Shown here: positions 48,789-57,930 of the stretch, one piece after another
Numbering within the stretch: the first letter of the stretch is position 1
Layout of the letters: each line of letters opens with the position of its first letter
Source: JBJXFE01 sp046153875
GTDB lineage: Bacteria > Planctomycetota > Phycisphaerae > Phycisphaerales > UBA1924
Assembly (NCBI GenBank): GCA_046153875.1
Contig: JBJXFE010000053.1
Location: 1 to 64,000 of the forward strand
DNA: 64,000 nt
Direction of reading: 5' to 3'
Translations under genes and position numbers: made by a program
The notes under the pieces: model-generated
Told to the model about the DNA's origin: nothing
Seen by the model: the letters and a program-made list of their open reading frames with translations, nothing else
The model's database searches: none

Positions 48789-50006
48789 TCAGCGTCCGCC
48801 GCCGTCGTCCACCGGCTTCGGCGGCGTGATGACGGTCGGCGGCTCGACCGACGGGCCCATCGGGCCGGTCTTGGGCAGGGTCGGCGGGGGGCGGACCGCC
48901 CCGAGCACCGTGACTTCCATCGCCGTGTCCGCGTCGGTCTTCACCGTCAGCGTCGCGTTGATCGCGCCCACTTGCTCCGGGCCCGTGCCCTTGACCGCCA
49001 CGTTGTACCCAACGCCCTCGGCCGCCTCAATCGGCGTGATGTCGAACGTCAGCGCGCCGGACCCCGCGCCCTGCTCGATGCCCGTGATCTTGAACGGTTT
49101 GCCCTGGCGCGACACGACCTTGAACGCGCGCGTGAACGCCTGCTTGGGCTCGACGGCCCCGATGTTCAGCCGCGGCGGCATCAGCTTGATGTCGCCCACG
49201 ACGTCCGCGTCCACCTGCACGCTCGCCAGCGGAACCTGCGGGTCGTTCGTCCGGAAGGTCACGATGCTCTGCACCCGCCCGCGCGAGGACGAGTCCTTGA
49301 GCGTAAGCTCGACCTTGGCCTGGCGGACCTTCTCCCCCTCGATCTCGACCGTGTCCACGCCCAGCAGTTTCACACCGAACATCCGGCTGCGCGCGATCGA
49401 GGCGTAGGTCACGTTGAAGTCCGGGTGGATGCCCGTAACGGTGACGACCTGCGTGGCGGGCTTGCCCTCCACCACCTCGCCGAAGCTCACCTGGCCTTTG
49501 GGCTCGACGCTCACGGCCGTGCGCACGTCGGCGAAGATCGTCAACGTCGACGTGGGCATGATCGTCGCCTGATCGGCGGAGTCCTGGTAGCTGACTGTCA
49601 CGCTCTGGGTCTGCCGCGCCCCGGCCTTGCCCGCCGGCTTGAAGATCACCTTGATCTCGCCCGACTCGCCCGGGGCGTAGTCGAACTTGGCCATCTTCGG
49701 GATCGTGCAGCCGCACGAGCCCTTCGGCTCGTTCAGCACGACGCTCGACGGGCCCGCGTTGGTGAACCTGAAGACGTGCTCGACGTCCTTGGTATCCATG
49801 ATCCGCCCGAAGTCGTGCGTGATCGCCTCGAACTTCAGGTGGCCCTGCGCCGCCGGCGCCGGGGCGGGCGCGCCGTGGGTCGGGTCGTCGGCGACCTGCC
49901 CCCAGGCGGGGGCGGCCAGCCCGCAGGCCAGCCACAACGCGAGGGGCGCGGTGCGCACGATCGAAGAGCGGCGGGTCCGGCGTCCGATGGTCGTCATGGT
50001 GTGCAT
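48789..50006 (-). CDS. DUF1573 domain exported protein
   Basis: 405 residues. A signal peptide lies at 1-37 (ends PAWG|QVA). The DUF1573 core is THDFGRIMDTKDVEHVFRFTN, followed by EPKGSCGCTIPKM with the paired cysteines of this family. Further beta-sandwich segments continue to about 370, and the end is proline-rich. GGAGG sits five bases before the ATG at 50006. It leads the MauE/rhodanese run, and DUF1573 proteins are often found with MauE-like partners. The function of the CGC motif is unknown. Confidence 0.82.
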   Translation of the reverse strand: MHTMTTIGRRTRRSSIVRTAPLALWLACGLAAPAWGQVADDPTHGAPAPAPAAQGHLKFEAITHDFGRIMDTKDVEHVFRFTNAGPSSVVLNEPKGSCGCTIPKMAKFDYAPGESGEIKVIFKPAGKAGARQTQSVTVSYQDSADQATIMPTSTLTIFADVRTAVSVEPKGQVSFGEVVEGKPATQVVTVTGIHPDFNVTYASIARSRMFGVKLLGVDTVEIEGEKVRQAKVELTLKDSSSRGRVQSIVTFRTNDPQVPLASVQVDADVVGDIKLMPPRLNIGAVEPKQAFTRAFKVVSRQGKPFKITGIEQGAGSGALTFDITPIEAAEGVGYNVAVKGTGPEQVGAINATLTVKTDADTAMEVTVLGAVRPPPTLPKTGPMGPSVEPPTVITPPKPVDDGGGR

Positions 50007-50277
50007 GTTGCCTCCATAATAGCGGGGGGGGACCGGGCCGCGGCGTTGTCGGGCGGGCCCGGTGGGCCCATCCCCGTCGCCGCGGCGAATGTCCCCGCCG
50101 CGGAGCATCCCGTGGTTGCCCCGGCAAGGCCGAGCGCTCGGGTCTTTCGACCGAATCGCTCGGCATACGCTCGGCCCGGGCGGACGTCGGTATGAGGAGC
50201 CTCACGATCGTCGCATCCGATCCGATCCCTGCTGTCCACGCCCGGGCGCGACCCTCGGCCGCGCGGGGTTCGCGCGC

Positions 50278-50889
50278 GTGAGTGACGACCGCGGCTTGCC
50301 GGACCTGGCCACGGCGGCGGCGCGTGGCGACCGCGCCGCCGTGGACGCCCTGCACCGCCGCTTCGACCCCGGGCTGCGCCGCCTGTTTCTCGCACGAACC
50401 GCCGGGCGCGACGAGGCCGCCGATGATCTCTGCCAGCGGGCCTGGACCGCGTGCTGGCGGGCCCTGGCGCTCGGCAAGTACGACCCCGCCCGTGCGGCCT
50501 TCTCAACCTACCTCTACGCCATCGCGTCGCGCGTCTGGCTCGAGCACCTCCGCCGCACCGGGCGGCAGGAGCCCTCGTCCGCCCTCACGGAGTACGAAGC
50601 GGACCAGCTCGGCACCGATCCCGCCGCCGACGCACGGCTGGCCGAGGTGCTCAGCATGGTCCGGGAATGTCTTCGGGGCGACGCCGGCGGGCTGTCCGAG
50701 GATGATCGGCTGATCCTTCGTGAGGTCGGCGACGGGGCCTCCGACCGCGATCTGGCGAAGCGGCTCGGGGTGGCTCCCAGCACCGTAAACGCCCGGAAAC
50801 GACAGGCGCTGGAGCGCCTGCGCCGCCACCTGGCGTCGAGGGGCGTCCGGGGAGAAAACCCCGATCAGCAGGAGAGCTTCGGGCAATAA
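50278..50889 (+). CDS. ECF-type sigma factor
   Basis: 203 residues from the GTG at 50278. Region 2: DEAADDLCQRAWTACWRAL and RAAFSTYLYAIASRVWLEHLRR. Region 4: LSEDDRLILREVGDGASD, then LGVAPSTVNARKRQALERLRRHL. This is a planctomycete-style group. The gene downstream, 27 bases away, encodes a single-helix protein, as in the window's other two sigma modules. It diverges from the DUF1573 gene across 271 nt. Confidence 0.88.
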   Translation: MSDDRGLPDLATAAARGDRAAVDALHRRFDPGLRRLFLARTAGRDEAADDLCQRAWTACWRALALGKYDPARAAFSTYLYAIASRVWLEHLRRTGRQEPSSALTEYEADQLGTDPAADARLAEVLSMVRECLRGDAGGLSEDDRLILREVGDGASDRDLAKRLGVAPSTVNARKRQALERLRRHLASRGVRGENPDQQESFGQ

Positions 50890-50916
50890 CACGCGGCGAC
50901 AGCGCCGGGGGTGCTC

Positions 50917-51630
50917 ATGGACGACCAGCGACTCCAACGTCTGATCCGCATGGCCATGGAGGCCGAGAGCCTGGACGGGACTGTTCGCGCCAACCGCGAC
51001 GCCCCTCCGGGCCCGATCTCGATCGTCGTGTGGCGGCGGCGTCTCTCCTGGATCGGCGGAGGCCTCGCAGCGGCCGCGTGCCTCGGCGTGGCGGCCGTCG
51101 TCTTCCGGACGCCCGCGCCGACCGGCCCGGGCGGTTTCGGGCGCGACGCGCCCATCGCCATAGCCGACCCGGCCGTAGCCGACGAGGGCGCCCGTGGCGA
51201 CTCCTCACCGTCTCAAGGTCCTGACGAATCACCGACATACACCACGCAGGTCGCCGCCCATCACGCCGAGCCCGAAGAGGCCGTGGTCTTCGCCGTGTTC
51301 CGCGGCGTCGACGGCTCGTGCGAGTGCGTGCAGGTGGACGCGCCCGAGTGGAGCGGCGCGAAGCGCCTGGCCGACGTGGATCGCCATGAACTCGTCCGCG
51401 TGGCATTCCGGGACCCCTGCTCGGCATTCGCGCCCGAGGTCCTGGTCATCGGCGTCTCGGGCAAGCCCGGCACGGTCGGCTCGTCGCGTCGCCACGCCGA
51501 GGCCCTGGCCGAGCGGCTCGGGCGCGAGACCTTCCGCGGGCGCGATGTCTCCAGCGCCGCCTATGCCGCCCTTCCCGATCTGCCGGCCGGCTCGCTTGTC
51601 GTCGCCGAGAAAATCTCGATCGGGCCGTGA
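50917..51630 (+). CDS. single-pass membrane protein, putative anti-sigma factor
   Basis: 237 residues. A short cytoplasmic lead (RLQRLIRMAMEAESL) is followed by one membrane helix near 45-65 (LSWIGGGLAAAACLGVAAVV). A soluble outer part follows with no known domain. Its place after the sigma factor and its topology suggest an anti-sigma role. GTG 50911 is an alternative start. The linker after the helix is Ser/Pro-rich. Confidence 0.6.
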   Translation: MDDQRLQRLIRMAMEAESLDGTVRANRDAPPGPISIVVWRRRLSWIGGGLAAAACLGVAAVVFRTPAPTGPGGFGRDAPIAIADPAVADEGARGDSSPSQGPDESPTYTTQVAAHHAEPEEAVVFAVFRGVDGSCECVQVDAPEWSGAKRLADVDRHELVRVAFRDPCSAFAPEVLVIGVSGKPGTVGSSRRHAEALAERLGRETFRGRDVSSAAYAALPDLPAGSLVVAEKISIGP

Positions 51631-51645
51631 AGAAGCGATCCGCCC

Positions 51646-52746
51646 TCAGCCTTCGCCCGCACCGACCAGGTGTTCTTCACCCGGGGCGCGCCGTTCATCG
51701 CCCTCGAGGTACGCCGCGAGCGCCGCATACACCGCCGCCGGGTCCGCCGCGAGCCGCACCGATTCCTTGAACGGCTTGAGCGAGACGGATTCCGTGTCCG
51801 CCCCGTTCCGCCACACGCCGAGCCCCTTGGCGAACCAACTGATCCGCTTGCGGACCAGGTCCATCGCGTCGCGGTCGCCCCGGTGTTCGCGCAGGAGATC
51901 GAAGTAGCGGCGGACCGTCGCGATCTTCTCGCGCTCGGTCGGCGCCGGGGCTGCGCGGCCCGTGCTTAGGAAGGTCCAGCAATCGCGGAACAGCCACGGC
52001 CTGCTGAACGCCCCGCGCCCGATCATCACACCCGCGCATCCCGTCGTGCGGATCATCGACTCCGCGTCGCGCGGCGTGCGCACGTCGCCGTTGCCGATCA
52101 CCGGGATCCGCCCGGCGACCGCGTCGACCACGCGGGCGATCCCCTCGAGCCGGACCGCTCCCGAAAACTTCTGTTCCGTTGTCCGCCCGTGGACGGTCAC
52201 CGCCGCGACCCCTTCGTCCGCCAGCGTCCGGGCCAGCTCCGGCGAGCAGGCGTTGCCGGCCGTGTAGTCCGCGTCGGCCCAGCACAACCGAATCTTGCAC
52301 GTGAGCGGGACACGCCCGCCCGAGGCTCCCTCCAGTGCTTTCACGCACGCCCGGACGATGGCCAGGGCGCGCGTCAGGTCGGTCAGGAGTTTCGAGCCCC
52401 CTTCCTTCTTCGTCACCTTGTCCACCGGGCAGCCCATGTTGATGTCCACAACCGTCGCGCCGTGCTCGACGGCCCAGCGGGCGCCCTCGCCCATGATCGC
52501 GGGGTCGCTGCCGTAGAGCTGCATCCCCACCGGCTTGTCGAAGTCGTTGGTGCGGGCCAGGTCCAGGCTCGTGGCCGTTCCGCGCAGCAGGCCTTGCGGC
52601 GAGAGCAGGTCGGTGCACGCGAGGCCCACGCCGCCCCATTCACGGCAGACCGTGCGGAATGCCAGGTCGCAGTACCCGGCCACCGGGGCGAGCAGCAGGT
52701 TCGTCGCGATGCGGACGGGCCCGATCTGGAGCGGTTGCGCGAGCAC
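51646..52746 (-). CDS. dus: tRNA-dihydrouridine synthase (DusB-like)
   Basis: 366 residues. LLAPVAGYCDLAFR opens the FMN barrel, and VDINMGCPVDKVTKKEGGSKLL contains the catalytic Cys. VTVHGRTTEQKFSG, IPVIGNGDV and GVMIGRGAF bind FMN. The enzyme reduces uridine in tRNA with NADPH. The Gly-Lys-Lys-Glu segment is close to DusB. Start at GTG 52746. It lies 22 bases downstream of the LolD gene. Confidence 0.92.
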   Translation of the reverse strand: MLAQPLQIGPVRIATNLLLAPVAGYCDLAFRTVCREWGGVGLACTDLLSPQGLLRGTATSLDLARTNDFDKPVGMQLYGSDPAIMGEGARWAVEHGATVVDINMGCPVDKVTKKEGGSKLLTDLTRALAIVRACVKALEGASGGRVPLTCKIRLCWADADYTAGNACSPELARTLADEGVAAVTVHGRTTEQKFSGAVRLEGIARVVDAVAGRIPVIGNGDVRTPRDAESMIRTTGCAGVMIGRGAFSRPWLFRDCWTFLSTGRAAPAPTEREKIATVRRYFDLLREHRGDRDAMDLVRKRISWFAKGLGVWRNGADTESVSLKPFKESVRLAADPAAVYAALAAYLEGDERRAPGEEHLVGAGEG

Positions 52747-52768
52747 GGGGAACGGTACGCGTGCGGGC

Positions 52769-53590
52769 TCACCGACGGGTCGAGGCGCCCGCGGGCTTGG
52801 TTTCGACCACGCGCCCGTCTTCGAGCGTGACCACGCGCGACGCGCGAGCCGCGATCGCCGGATCGTGCGTGACCATCACGATGGTGAGGGTGTCGTCGCG
52901 CAGCCGCGTCACCTGGTCCATGATCTTCTCGCCCGTCGCGCGGTCGAGGTTGCCCGTGGGCTCATCCGCCAGCAGCACCCGCGGCTTGTTGATGAGCGCC
53001 CGGGCGATGGCGACGCGCTGACGCTCCCCGCCGGAGAGCTCGGCGGGACGGTGCTTGAGGCGGTGCCCGAGCCCGAAGGCATCGAGCAACTCCGCTGCCC
53101 GGGTCGAGACTTCTTTCGCGCGCCGGCGGTACCCGAAGCGCCCGTGCTTCACCATCGCGCCGACCGCGACGTTCTCCTGCACGTTCAGTTCCGGCAGCAG
53201 GTGGTAGAACTGGAAGACGAAGCCCACTTCCGTCGCTCGAAAAGCGTCGAGGCGCCGTGCCGAGTACTCCGCGAGCGACGCCCCGTCGTAATGGATGTCG
53301 CCGCCACGGGAAAACGCATTCCCGCACTCGGGGCAGGTTGCCGCCTTCAAGCCCGTGATCGTGTACCCGCATCGCGGGCACTTGGAGGCCGGCTTGCCGT
53401 CGGCCGGAGAATCCGGCCGATCCAGCCCGCCCAACAGGTGCAGCAGTGTGCTCTTGCCCGAGCCCGACGCGCCCAGCACCGCTACCCACTCGCCCGGCTC
53501 CACGCTCAGGCTCACGCCGCGCAGCACCGGCACGTCCACGCGTCCGAGGCGATACGTCTTGTGCAGGTTGTGGACGGCGAGCAGGGCCAT
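52769..53590 (-). CDS. lolD: LolD-like ABC ATPase with inserted zinc ribbon
   Basis: 273 residues. Walker A is GASGSGKST (40-48), the Q-loop follows GFVFQFYHLLPELNVQEN, the signature is LSGGERQR, and Walker B is VLLADEPTGNLD. Between Walker A and the Q-loop, where relatives have a short GLxxPxxG turn, lies a four-cysteine ribbon: CPRC (71/74) and CPEC (86/89). The stop of the permease gene overlaps a GTG start at 53596; ATG 53590 is used here. Its likely task is to power release of lipoproteins from the inner membrane with the permease encoded just upstream. Confidence 0.9.
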   Translation of the reverse strand: MALLAVHNLHKTYRLGRVDVPVLRGVSLSVEPGEWVAVLGASGSGKSTLLHLLGGLDRPDSPADGKPASKCPRCGYTITGLKAATCPECGNAFSRGGDIHYDGASLAEYSARRLDAFRATEVGFVFQFYHLLPELNVQENVAVGAMVKHGRFGYRRRAKEVSTRAAELLDAFGLGHRLKHRPAELSGGERQRVAIARALINKPRVLLADEPTGNLDRATGEKIMDQVTRLRDDTLTIVMVTHDPAIAARASRVVTLEDGRVVETKPAGASTRR

Positions 53591-53592
53591 GG

Positions 53593-55149
53593 TCACTCAA
53601 ACCTCAGCGCCTGCACCGGCCGCATCCGCGCCGCCCGGGCCGCCGGGATCAGCGCCCCGACCGTGCTCGCGAGCACCCCGGACACGAAGATGATCGCCGC
53701 CTTCAGCGGGTCCACGTCGTGCGGGATCTCCGTGAACACGTATACCCGCGGGTCCCAGATGTAGAACGCCTCGCCGAAGAGTGACGCCGTCGTCCGCCCG
53801 AGCCAGTCGTGGATCGGGTTGATGTTGGTCACGATGAGCAGCGCGGCCCCCAGCCCCAGGATCGACCCTACGAGCCCGATCGCCAGCCCGTACCGCACCC
53901 AGAGCCACGCCACGCCGGCCCGGCTCGCCCCGAGGGCCCGCAGCACACCGATATCCCGCGTCTTCTCGCTCACCATCGACCAGAAGATGGCCAGCACGAG
54001 GAACACGCTCGTCAGCGCGATCACGCCGAAGATGAACATGACCAGGCCGATTTCTTTCTTGACCGCCCCGACCAGCGTGCTGTTGCGGTCCTCCCACGTG
54101 CGGATCATGATCGAATCGGCAGACGGCACCTCGCCCGGATGCGCCGCGGCGAACTCGGCGTAAACCTCCGCGCACCGCCGCTTCAGCTCCGCCAGCCCCC
54201 GCGGCGAATCGGTGTTCTTGCCCCGGACCAGCACCGCGGTGACGCGCGCCGGCTGCGTCCCCTTCGGCTCCGGTGTCACGAGGTGCGTTGTGCCGTCCTC
54301 GCGAATGTCGGCGTACGGCGCGCTCGCGGTCTTCGCCTCGTCCATGTGCAACATCGACTGGAGCTTGTCGAGCCCGATGAGCACGACGTTCGCGTCCGCG
54401 TCGTAGAACATCGTGCGGAACTCGTTCGCGACCGGGAGCTGCGCCGCCACCGGTTCCACCCACCCGCCCTTGCGGTCGAGCGGGAAGACGCCGATCGTCA
54501 CTTTGTTGAACGGAAGAAAGAAGCGCGGGTCGATCCACCCGCCCGGCATCCGCTCGTTGTACCCCGAGACCTCGATCCCCGGGACGACGGCCGGCACTTC
54601 ACGGCCGAGTTCGGGATCGACGACCGCCAGCCTCCGCCCGGCCTGCGCGCTCGCCTCCATCCCCGGGGTGTTCTTCGGGTCGGCCCGGAAGTCTTCGACG
54701 GGCTTGTTCCCCTTCGGCGGCGGCACGGGCTTCCAGTAGAGCGTGTTGTAGTAGCCCGCCACGCGGTCGAAGCTCTCCGGCTCGATCCCCTTGATCATCA
54801 CCGTCTCGACCTGGTCGATCGGCGGGATCTTCATCATCCCGTAGGTCTCGATGGTCGGTGCGGCCGCGGCGATCCGCGGGTCGGCCTCCAGGCGCTGCAC
54901 CAGGTCGCCGTAATGCGCAAACCCTGTGTTCGGCCAACTGATCGAGACGTCGCCGATGAACATGCGGCCCGAGCTGAGCAGCATCGTCAGGAAGCCGCCC
55001 ATAACGGACCAGACGATCAGTTCCGTCGCCACGCACAGCAGCACGGCGAACGACGCGAGCAGCGGCATGACCTTGCTGGTGAGGTAGCGGCGCGTCAGGA
55101 GGGCCTGGTACACGGCCGTAGGGTACGGGGCGCCGCGCCCGCGTGCCAT
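53593..55149 (-). CDS. ABC transporter permease, LolC/LolE type
   Basis: 518 residues. One helix lies near 30-55, then a large periplasmic domain of about 300 residues, then three helices near 385-510. KEIGLVMFIFGVIALTSVFLVLAI, MVSEKTRDIGVLRALGASR and the final ARAARMRPVQALRFE are the FtsX/MacB fold that marks LolC/E. It forms the membrane part with the LolD ATPase encoded next, with overlapping stop and start. ATG 55149 is likely; a later GTG is possible. Confidence 0.88.
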   Translation of the reverse strand: MARGRGAPYPTAVYQALLTRRYLTSKVMPLLASFAVLLCVATELIVWSVMGGFLTMLLSSGRMFIGDVSISWPNTGFAHYGDLVQRLEADPRIAAAAPTIETYGMMKIPPIDQVETVMIKGIEPESFDRVAGYYNTLYWKPVPPPKGNKPVEDFRADPKNTPGMEASAQAGRRLAVVDPELGREVPAVVPGIEVSGYNERMPGGWIDPRFFLPFNKVTIGVFPLDRKGGWVEPVAAQLPVANEFRTMFYDADANVVLIGLDKLQSMLHMDEAKTASAPYADIREDGTTHLVTPEPKGTQPARVTAVLVRGKNTDSPRGLAELKRRCAEVYAEFAAAHPGEVPSADSIMIRTWEDRNSTLVGAVKKEIGLVMFIFGVIALTSVFLVLAIFWSMVSEKTRDIGVLRALGASRAGVAWLWVRYGLAIGLVGSILGLGAALLIVTNINPIHDWLGRTTASLFGEAFYIWDPRVYVFTEIPHDVDPLKAAIIFVSGVLASTVGALIPAARAARMRPVQALRFE

Positions 55150-55191
55150 GTGCCGCACCACCGCTGCGCACCGATCTGGTACCCTCACGTA

Positions 55192-55602
55192 ATGCCCGAG
55201 CCGCCCGCCGCCGAGCCGCGCCGTCTTGCCCTGCGCGTCGTGACCATGCCGCGCGACACGAACCAGTACGGCACGATCTTCGGCGGCGTCATCCTCAGCT
55301 ACATCGACCAGGCCGGGTTCGTCGAGGCCCGCCGTCACGGCGTCCACCGCTGGGTCACGGCGTCGATCGAGCGCGTGGACTTCAAGGCCCCGGTCCACCT
55401 CGGCGACACCGTCAACTTCTACGCCCGCACGGCCCGCCTGGGCACCAAGAGCGTCACAGTGCAGGTGGAGGTCGAGGCCGAGCGGTACACCGGAGGGCAA
55501 ACCGCCGCCGTCACTACCGCGACCATCACGCTGGTGGCCGTGGACGCCTCGGGGACGCCGATCCCGTTCCGCGCGCCCCCGACCGTCACCGCGGCCCCCT
55601 GA
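55192..55602 (+). CDS. hotdog-fold acyl-CoA thioesterase (YciA-like)
   Basis: 136 residues. VTMPRDTNQYGTIFGGVILSYIDQAG is the hotdog helix with the Asn/Asp active-site pattern of YciA-type thioesterases. VHLGDTVNFYAR and VTVQVEVEAE form the sheet. It hydrolyses acyl-CoA to free acid. It diverges from the Lol permease gene. The start is ATG 55192. Confidence 0.88.
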   Translation: MPEPPAAEPRRLALRVVTMPRDTNQYGTIFGGVILSYIDQAGFVEARRHGVHRWVTASIERVDFKAPVHLGDTVNFYARTARLGTKSVTVQVEVEAERYTGGQTAAVTTATITLVAVDASGTPIPFRAPPTVTAAP

Positions 55603-55623
55603 ACGCAGGAGCGAGGACCGGCC

Positions 55624-56004
55624 ATGGAGAAAACCACGACGGGCAAGCCCGGCCACGCCATGTATGTTGCGGTCCGCCGGGTCGGGCGGGCCGCGGTCGC
55701 CCGCGTCGTGCGCGAGAAGATCAGCGAGCACGAGGCCGACGTGGTCAAGGCCGAGGCCCTGGCCGCCGCGGCCGCCCCGGGGGCCGGGCATCGGCTGGTG
55801 CTCGACCTCTCCGAAGTCCAGATGATCACGTCCGCGGGCCTGGGCGCGATGATCTCCATCGAGCGCGAGTGCAAAGCCGCGGGGGGCAAGGTCGTGCTCT
55901 TCGGCATGAGCGATGAGCTTCAGGTCCTGTTCCGCATGACGAAACTCGACCGGCTCTTCGTGGTGAAGCCCGACGAGGCGGCCGCGGTGGCGGCGGTGGG
56001 GTAG
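55624..56004 (+). CDS. STAS-domain anti-sigma-factor antagonist-like protein
   Basis: 126 residues. LVLDLSEVQMITSAGLGAMISI carries the phosphorylatable serine in TSAGLG. KVVLFGMSDELQVLFRMTKLDRLF is the typical end. Proteins of this type release sigma factors by binding the anti-sigma kinase. Its kinase is not nearby. It may be co-transcribed with the thioesterase gene 22 bases upstream. Confidence 0.87.
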   Translation: MEKTTTGKPGHAMYVAVRRVGRAAVARVVREKISEHEADVVKAEALAAAAAPGAGHRLVLDLSEVQMITSAGLGAMISIERECKAAGGKVVLFGMSDELQVLFRMTKLDRLFVVKPDEAAAVAAVG

Positions 56005-56142
56005 AAGGTGCGTCGACGGGAGAGTCGCGCGGCGCGGATCGCCCCGTGTGTCCGCGCCGGGGTAGCCTCGCGTGGGCCGGTACCATCCACTCGGTGTGGA
56101 TCACCATGGGCGCAACGTCAAGTCTTCTGACGGAGTTCGGCC

Positions 56143-56760
56143 GTGCCAAAGAAAACGCGGAAGCACGCGACCGAGGCGACCGGGCCGACGAAGCGGGGGT
56201 TTGCGCTTGGGGATCACGAGTTCCTCCATCCCAGCGTCAATGGTCCGTTGTCGCGGCTGACGGCGCCGAAGCGGCAGATCCGCGGGGCCCCGCCGCCGAC
56301 CGTTCTCGACGGGATGCTGCGCGAAGCGACGAAGAGTTCCGCCGCGGCGAAAGCACTGTTCAAGGGTGAGTTCTGCGGGCACGGCGAACCGACCATGACC
56401 ATCTTCGACGTGGTCATCGACGGCGCCGAGGAGCTGGACGTCAGCGTCATTCCCAACCCGGAAGACACCGGGAGAAACGTGATCGCGCTCGTGGCGCGCA
56501 AACCGGGCGGACCATGGGTGACGTTGTACAAGCGCGAGTGGGAGGAAGCGCAATCCACACTCGAGGGAGTGCGCCCAGCGCCGCTCACGAAAGCGGAACT
56601 CGCCGCCGTCAGCAGCGACGTTGAACGAGCACGGGTCGCGATCGGATTCGAGTATCCCTGCGACGCGACGTCGCGGGATTGTGTGAGTTGGATGACGATC
56701 GACCTGCTCTTCGCAACAAAGAAAAAGCCGATGTGCCTCGTCGATTCCGAAATGGCGTGA
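56143..56760 (+). CDS. hypothetical protein
   Basis: 205 residues from GTG 56143. The N-terminus is basic and no signal or helix is seen. MTIFDVVIDGAEELDVSVIPNPED and IGFEYPCDATSRDC are the most regular segments. Base use is less GC-biased than in its neighbours. It is convergent with rsmH, 17 bases apart. I recognise no family. Confidence 0.5.
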   Translation: MPKKTRKHATEATGPTKRGFALGDHEFLHPSVNGPLSRLTAPKRQIRGAPPPTVLDGMLREATKSSAAAKALFKGEFCGHGEPTMTIFDVVIDGAEELDVSVIPNPEDTGRNVIALVARKPGGPWVTLYKREWEEAQSTLEGVRPAPLTKAELAAVSSDVERARVAIGFEYPCDATSRDCVSWMTIDLLFATKKKPMCLVDSEMA

Positions 56761-56776
56761 CTGACGCCGAGCGCAC

Positions 56777-57739
56777 TCACGCCAGTCGCGCCCAGCGCAG
56801 CTTGGCCGACCGCGAGCGCGGGTTGGCCCGCTGCTCGCCCGCGTCGGCGATGATCGGGTCGCGGTTCTCCGCGGCGTACATACCGGCCCGCAGGCCGTCG
56901 CGGAACGCGTACTTCACCCGCCGGTCTTCGCCGGAGTGGAAGCTGATGACGGCCGCCACGCCGCCGGGCTTCAGCACGTCGGGCAGAACGGTCAGCAGCC
57001 GATCCAGGTTCGCCAGCTCGCGGTTGACAAGGATCCGCAGGGCCTGGAACGTCCGCGCGGCCGGGTGCAGCTTGGCGCCCGCGGCACGCTTGATCGTGAA
57101 GTCGCGTGCCTCGCAGACGATCGCCATGAGGTCCTGCGTGGTCGCGATCGGGCTTTCGGCGCGCCGTTCGACGATGAGCCGTGCGATCTCCGGCGCGTCC
57201 GTCTCGTCCCCCAGCTCCAGCAGCGCCCCCGCCAGCTCCGCCTCGCTCATGCGGTTCACCAGCGCCGACGCGGGCTGGCCGCGGGTCGGGTCCATGCGCA
57301 TGTCGAGCGGGCCGGGGCGGCGGTACGAGAACCCGCGCTCGGGGTCGTCGATCTGCGTGCTGGCGAGGCCGACATCCGCCAGGACCGCGTCGACGCGCCC
57401 CTCTTCCACGCCCGCCTGTGCGAGCACCCCGGGCAGGCCCGCGAAGTTGGTGTGAAAAAGGTCGAACCGCCCGCCGACGCGCTCCAGCTTCGCACGCGCC
57501 GCGGCGAGATTGGCCGCATCGAGGTCGATGCCGATGAGCCGCCCGCCTTCGGGATGTCCATCCTCGCCATCTCCGCCATCCGCCCGTGGCGGACAGAGGC
57601 GTTGCAGGATCGCGGCGGAGTGGCCGCCGCGGCCGACGGTGCAGTCCACGATCACCTGGCCCGGCCTGGGCGCGAGCACCTCCATCACCTGCACGAGCAG
57701 GACCGGGACATGCTGAGGAGGTGCGTCCGACTTCTTCAC
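56777..57739 (-). CDS. rsmH: 16S rRNA (cytosine1402-N4)-methyltransferase RsmH (MraW)
   Basis: 320 residues. HVPVLLVQVMEVLAP opens the protein, VDCTVGRGGHS is the SAM-binding loop, and VDAVLADVGLASTQID and FSYRRPGPLDMRMD are family hallmarks. It methylates C1402 in the decoding centre. In most bacteria it follows mraZ; here the two are 39 kb apart and rsmH stands alone on the minus strand. Start at ATG 57739. Confidence 0.94.
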   Translation of the reverse strand: MKKSDAPPQHVPVLLVQVMEVLAPRPGQVIVDCTVGRGGHSAAILQRLCPPRADGGDGEDGHPEGGRLIGIDLDAANLAAARAKLERVGGRFDLFHTNFAGLPGVLAQAGVEEGRVDAVLADVGLASTQIDDPERGFSYRRPGPLDMRMDPTRGQPASALVNRMSEAELAGALLELGDETDAPEIARLIVERRAESPIATTQDLMAIVCEARDFTIKRAAGAKLHPAARTFQALRILVNRELANLDRLLTVLPDVLKPGGVAAVISFHSGEDRRVKYAFRDGLRAGMYAAENRDPIIADAGEQRANPRSRSAKLRWARLA

Positions 57740-57930
57740 GACGGTGAAATGGTAAGGAGCCGCGATCGCGCGGCCATGGGCGAAGATCGCGCAGCACCGG
57801 CCTTCGTCACTGGTTGCCGTCTAGCGTGCAGCCCGCGGAAGCGGGCCGAGAGAGAGGCCGGCTACGGTCTGCATGCCATCGTGGGGTGTGGGTCGACGAA
57901 TCGAAGCGAGGTCAAGGGGAGCATCAGGCC

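Noticed and set aside
50018..50023. TATTAT as a -10 box for the DUF1573 gene
   Set aside because: The start site would fall inside or after the GGAGG ribosome binding site, leaving no leader, and no -35 is visible.
53809..55602. A 597-codon plus-strand frame leading into the thioesterase
   Set aside because: All but the last 136 codons lie opposite the Lol permease; only the part from 55192 has hotdog motifs.
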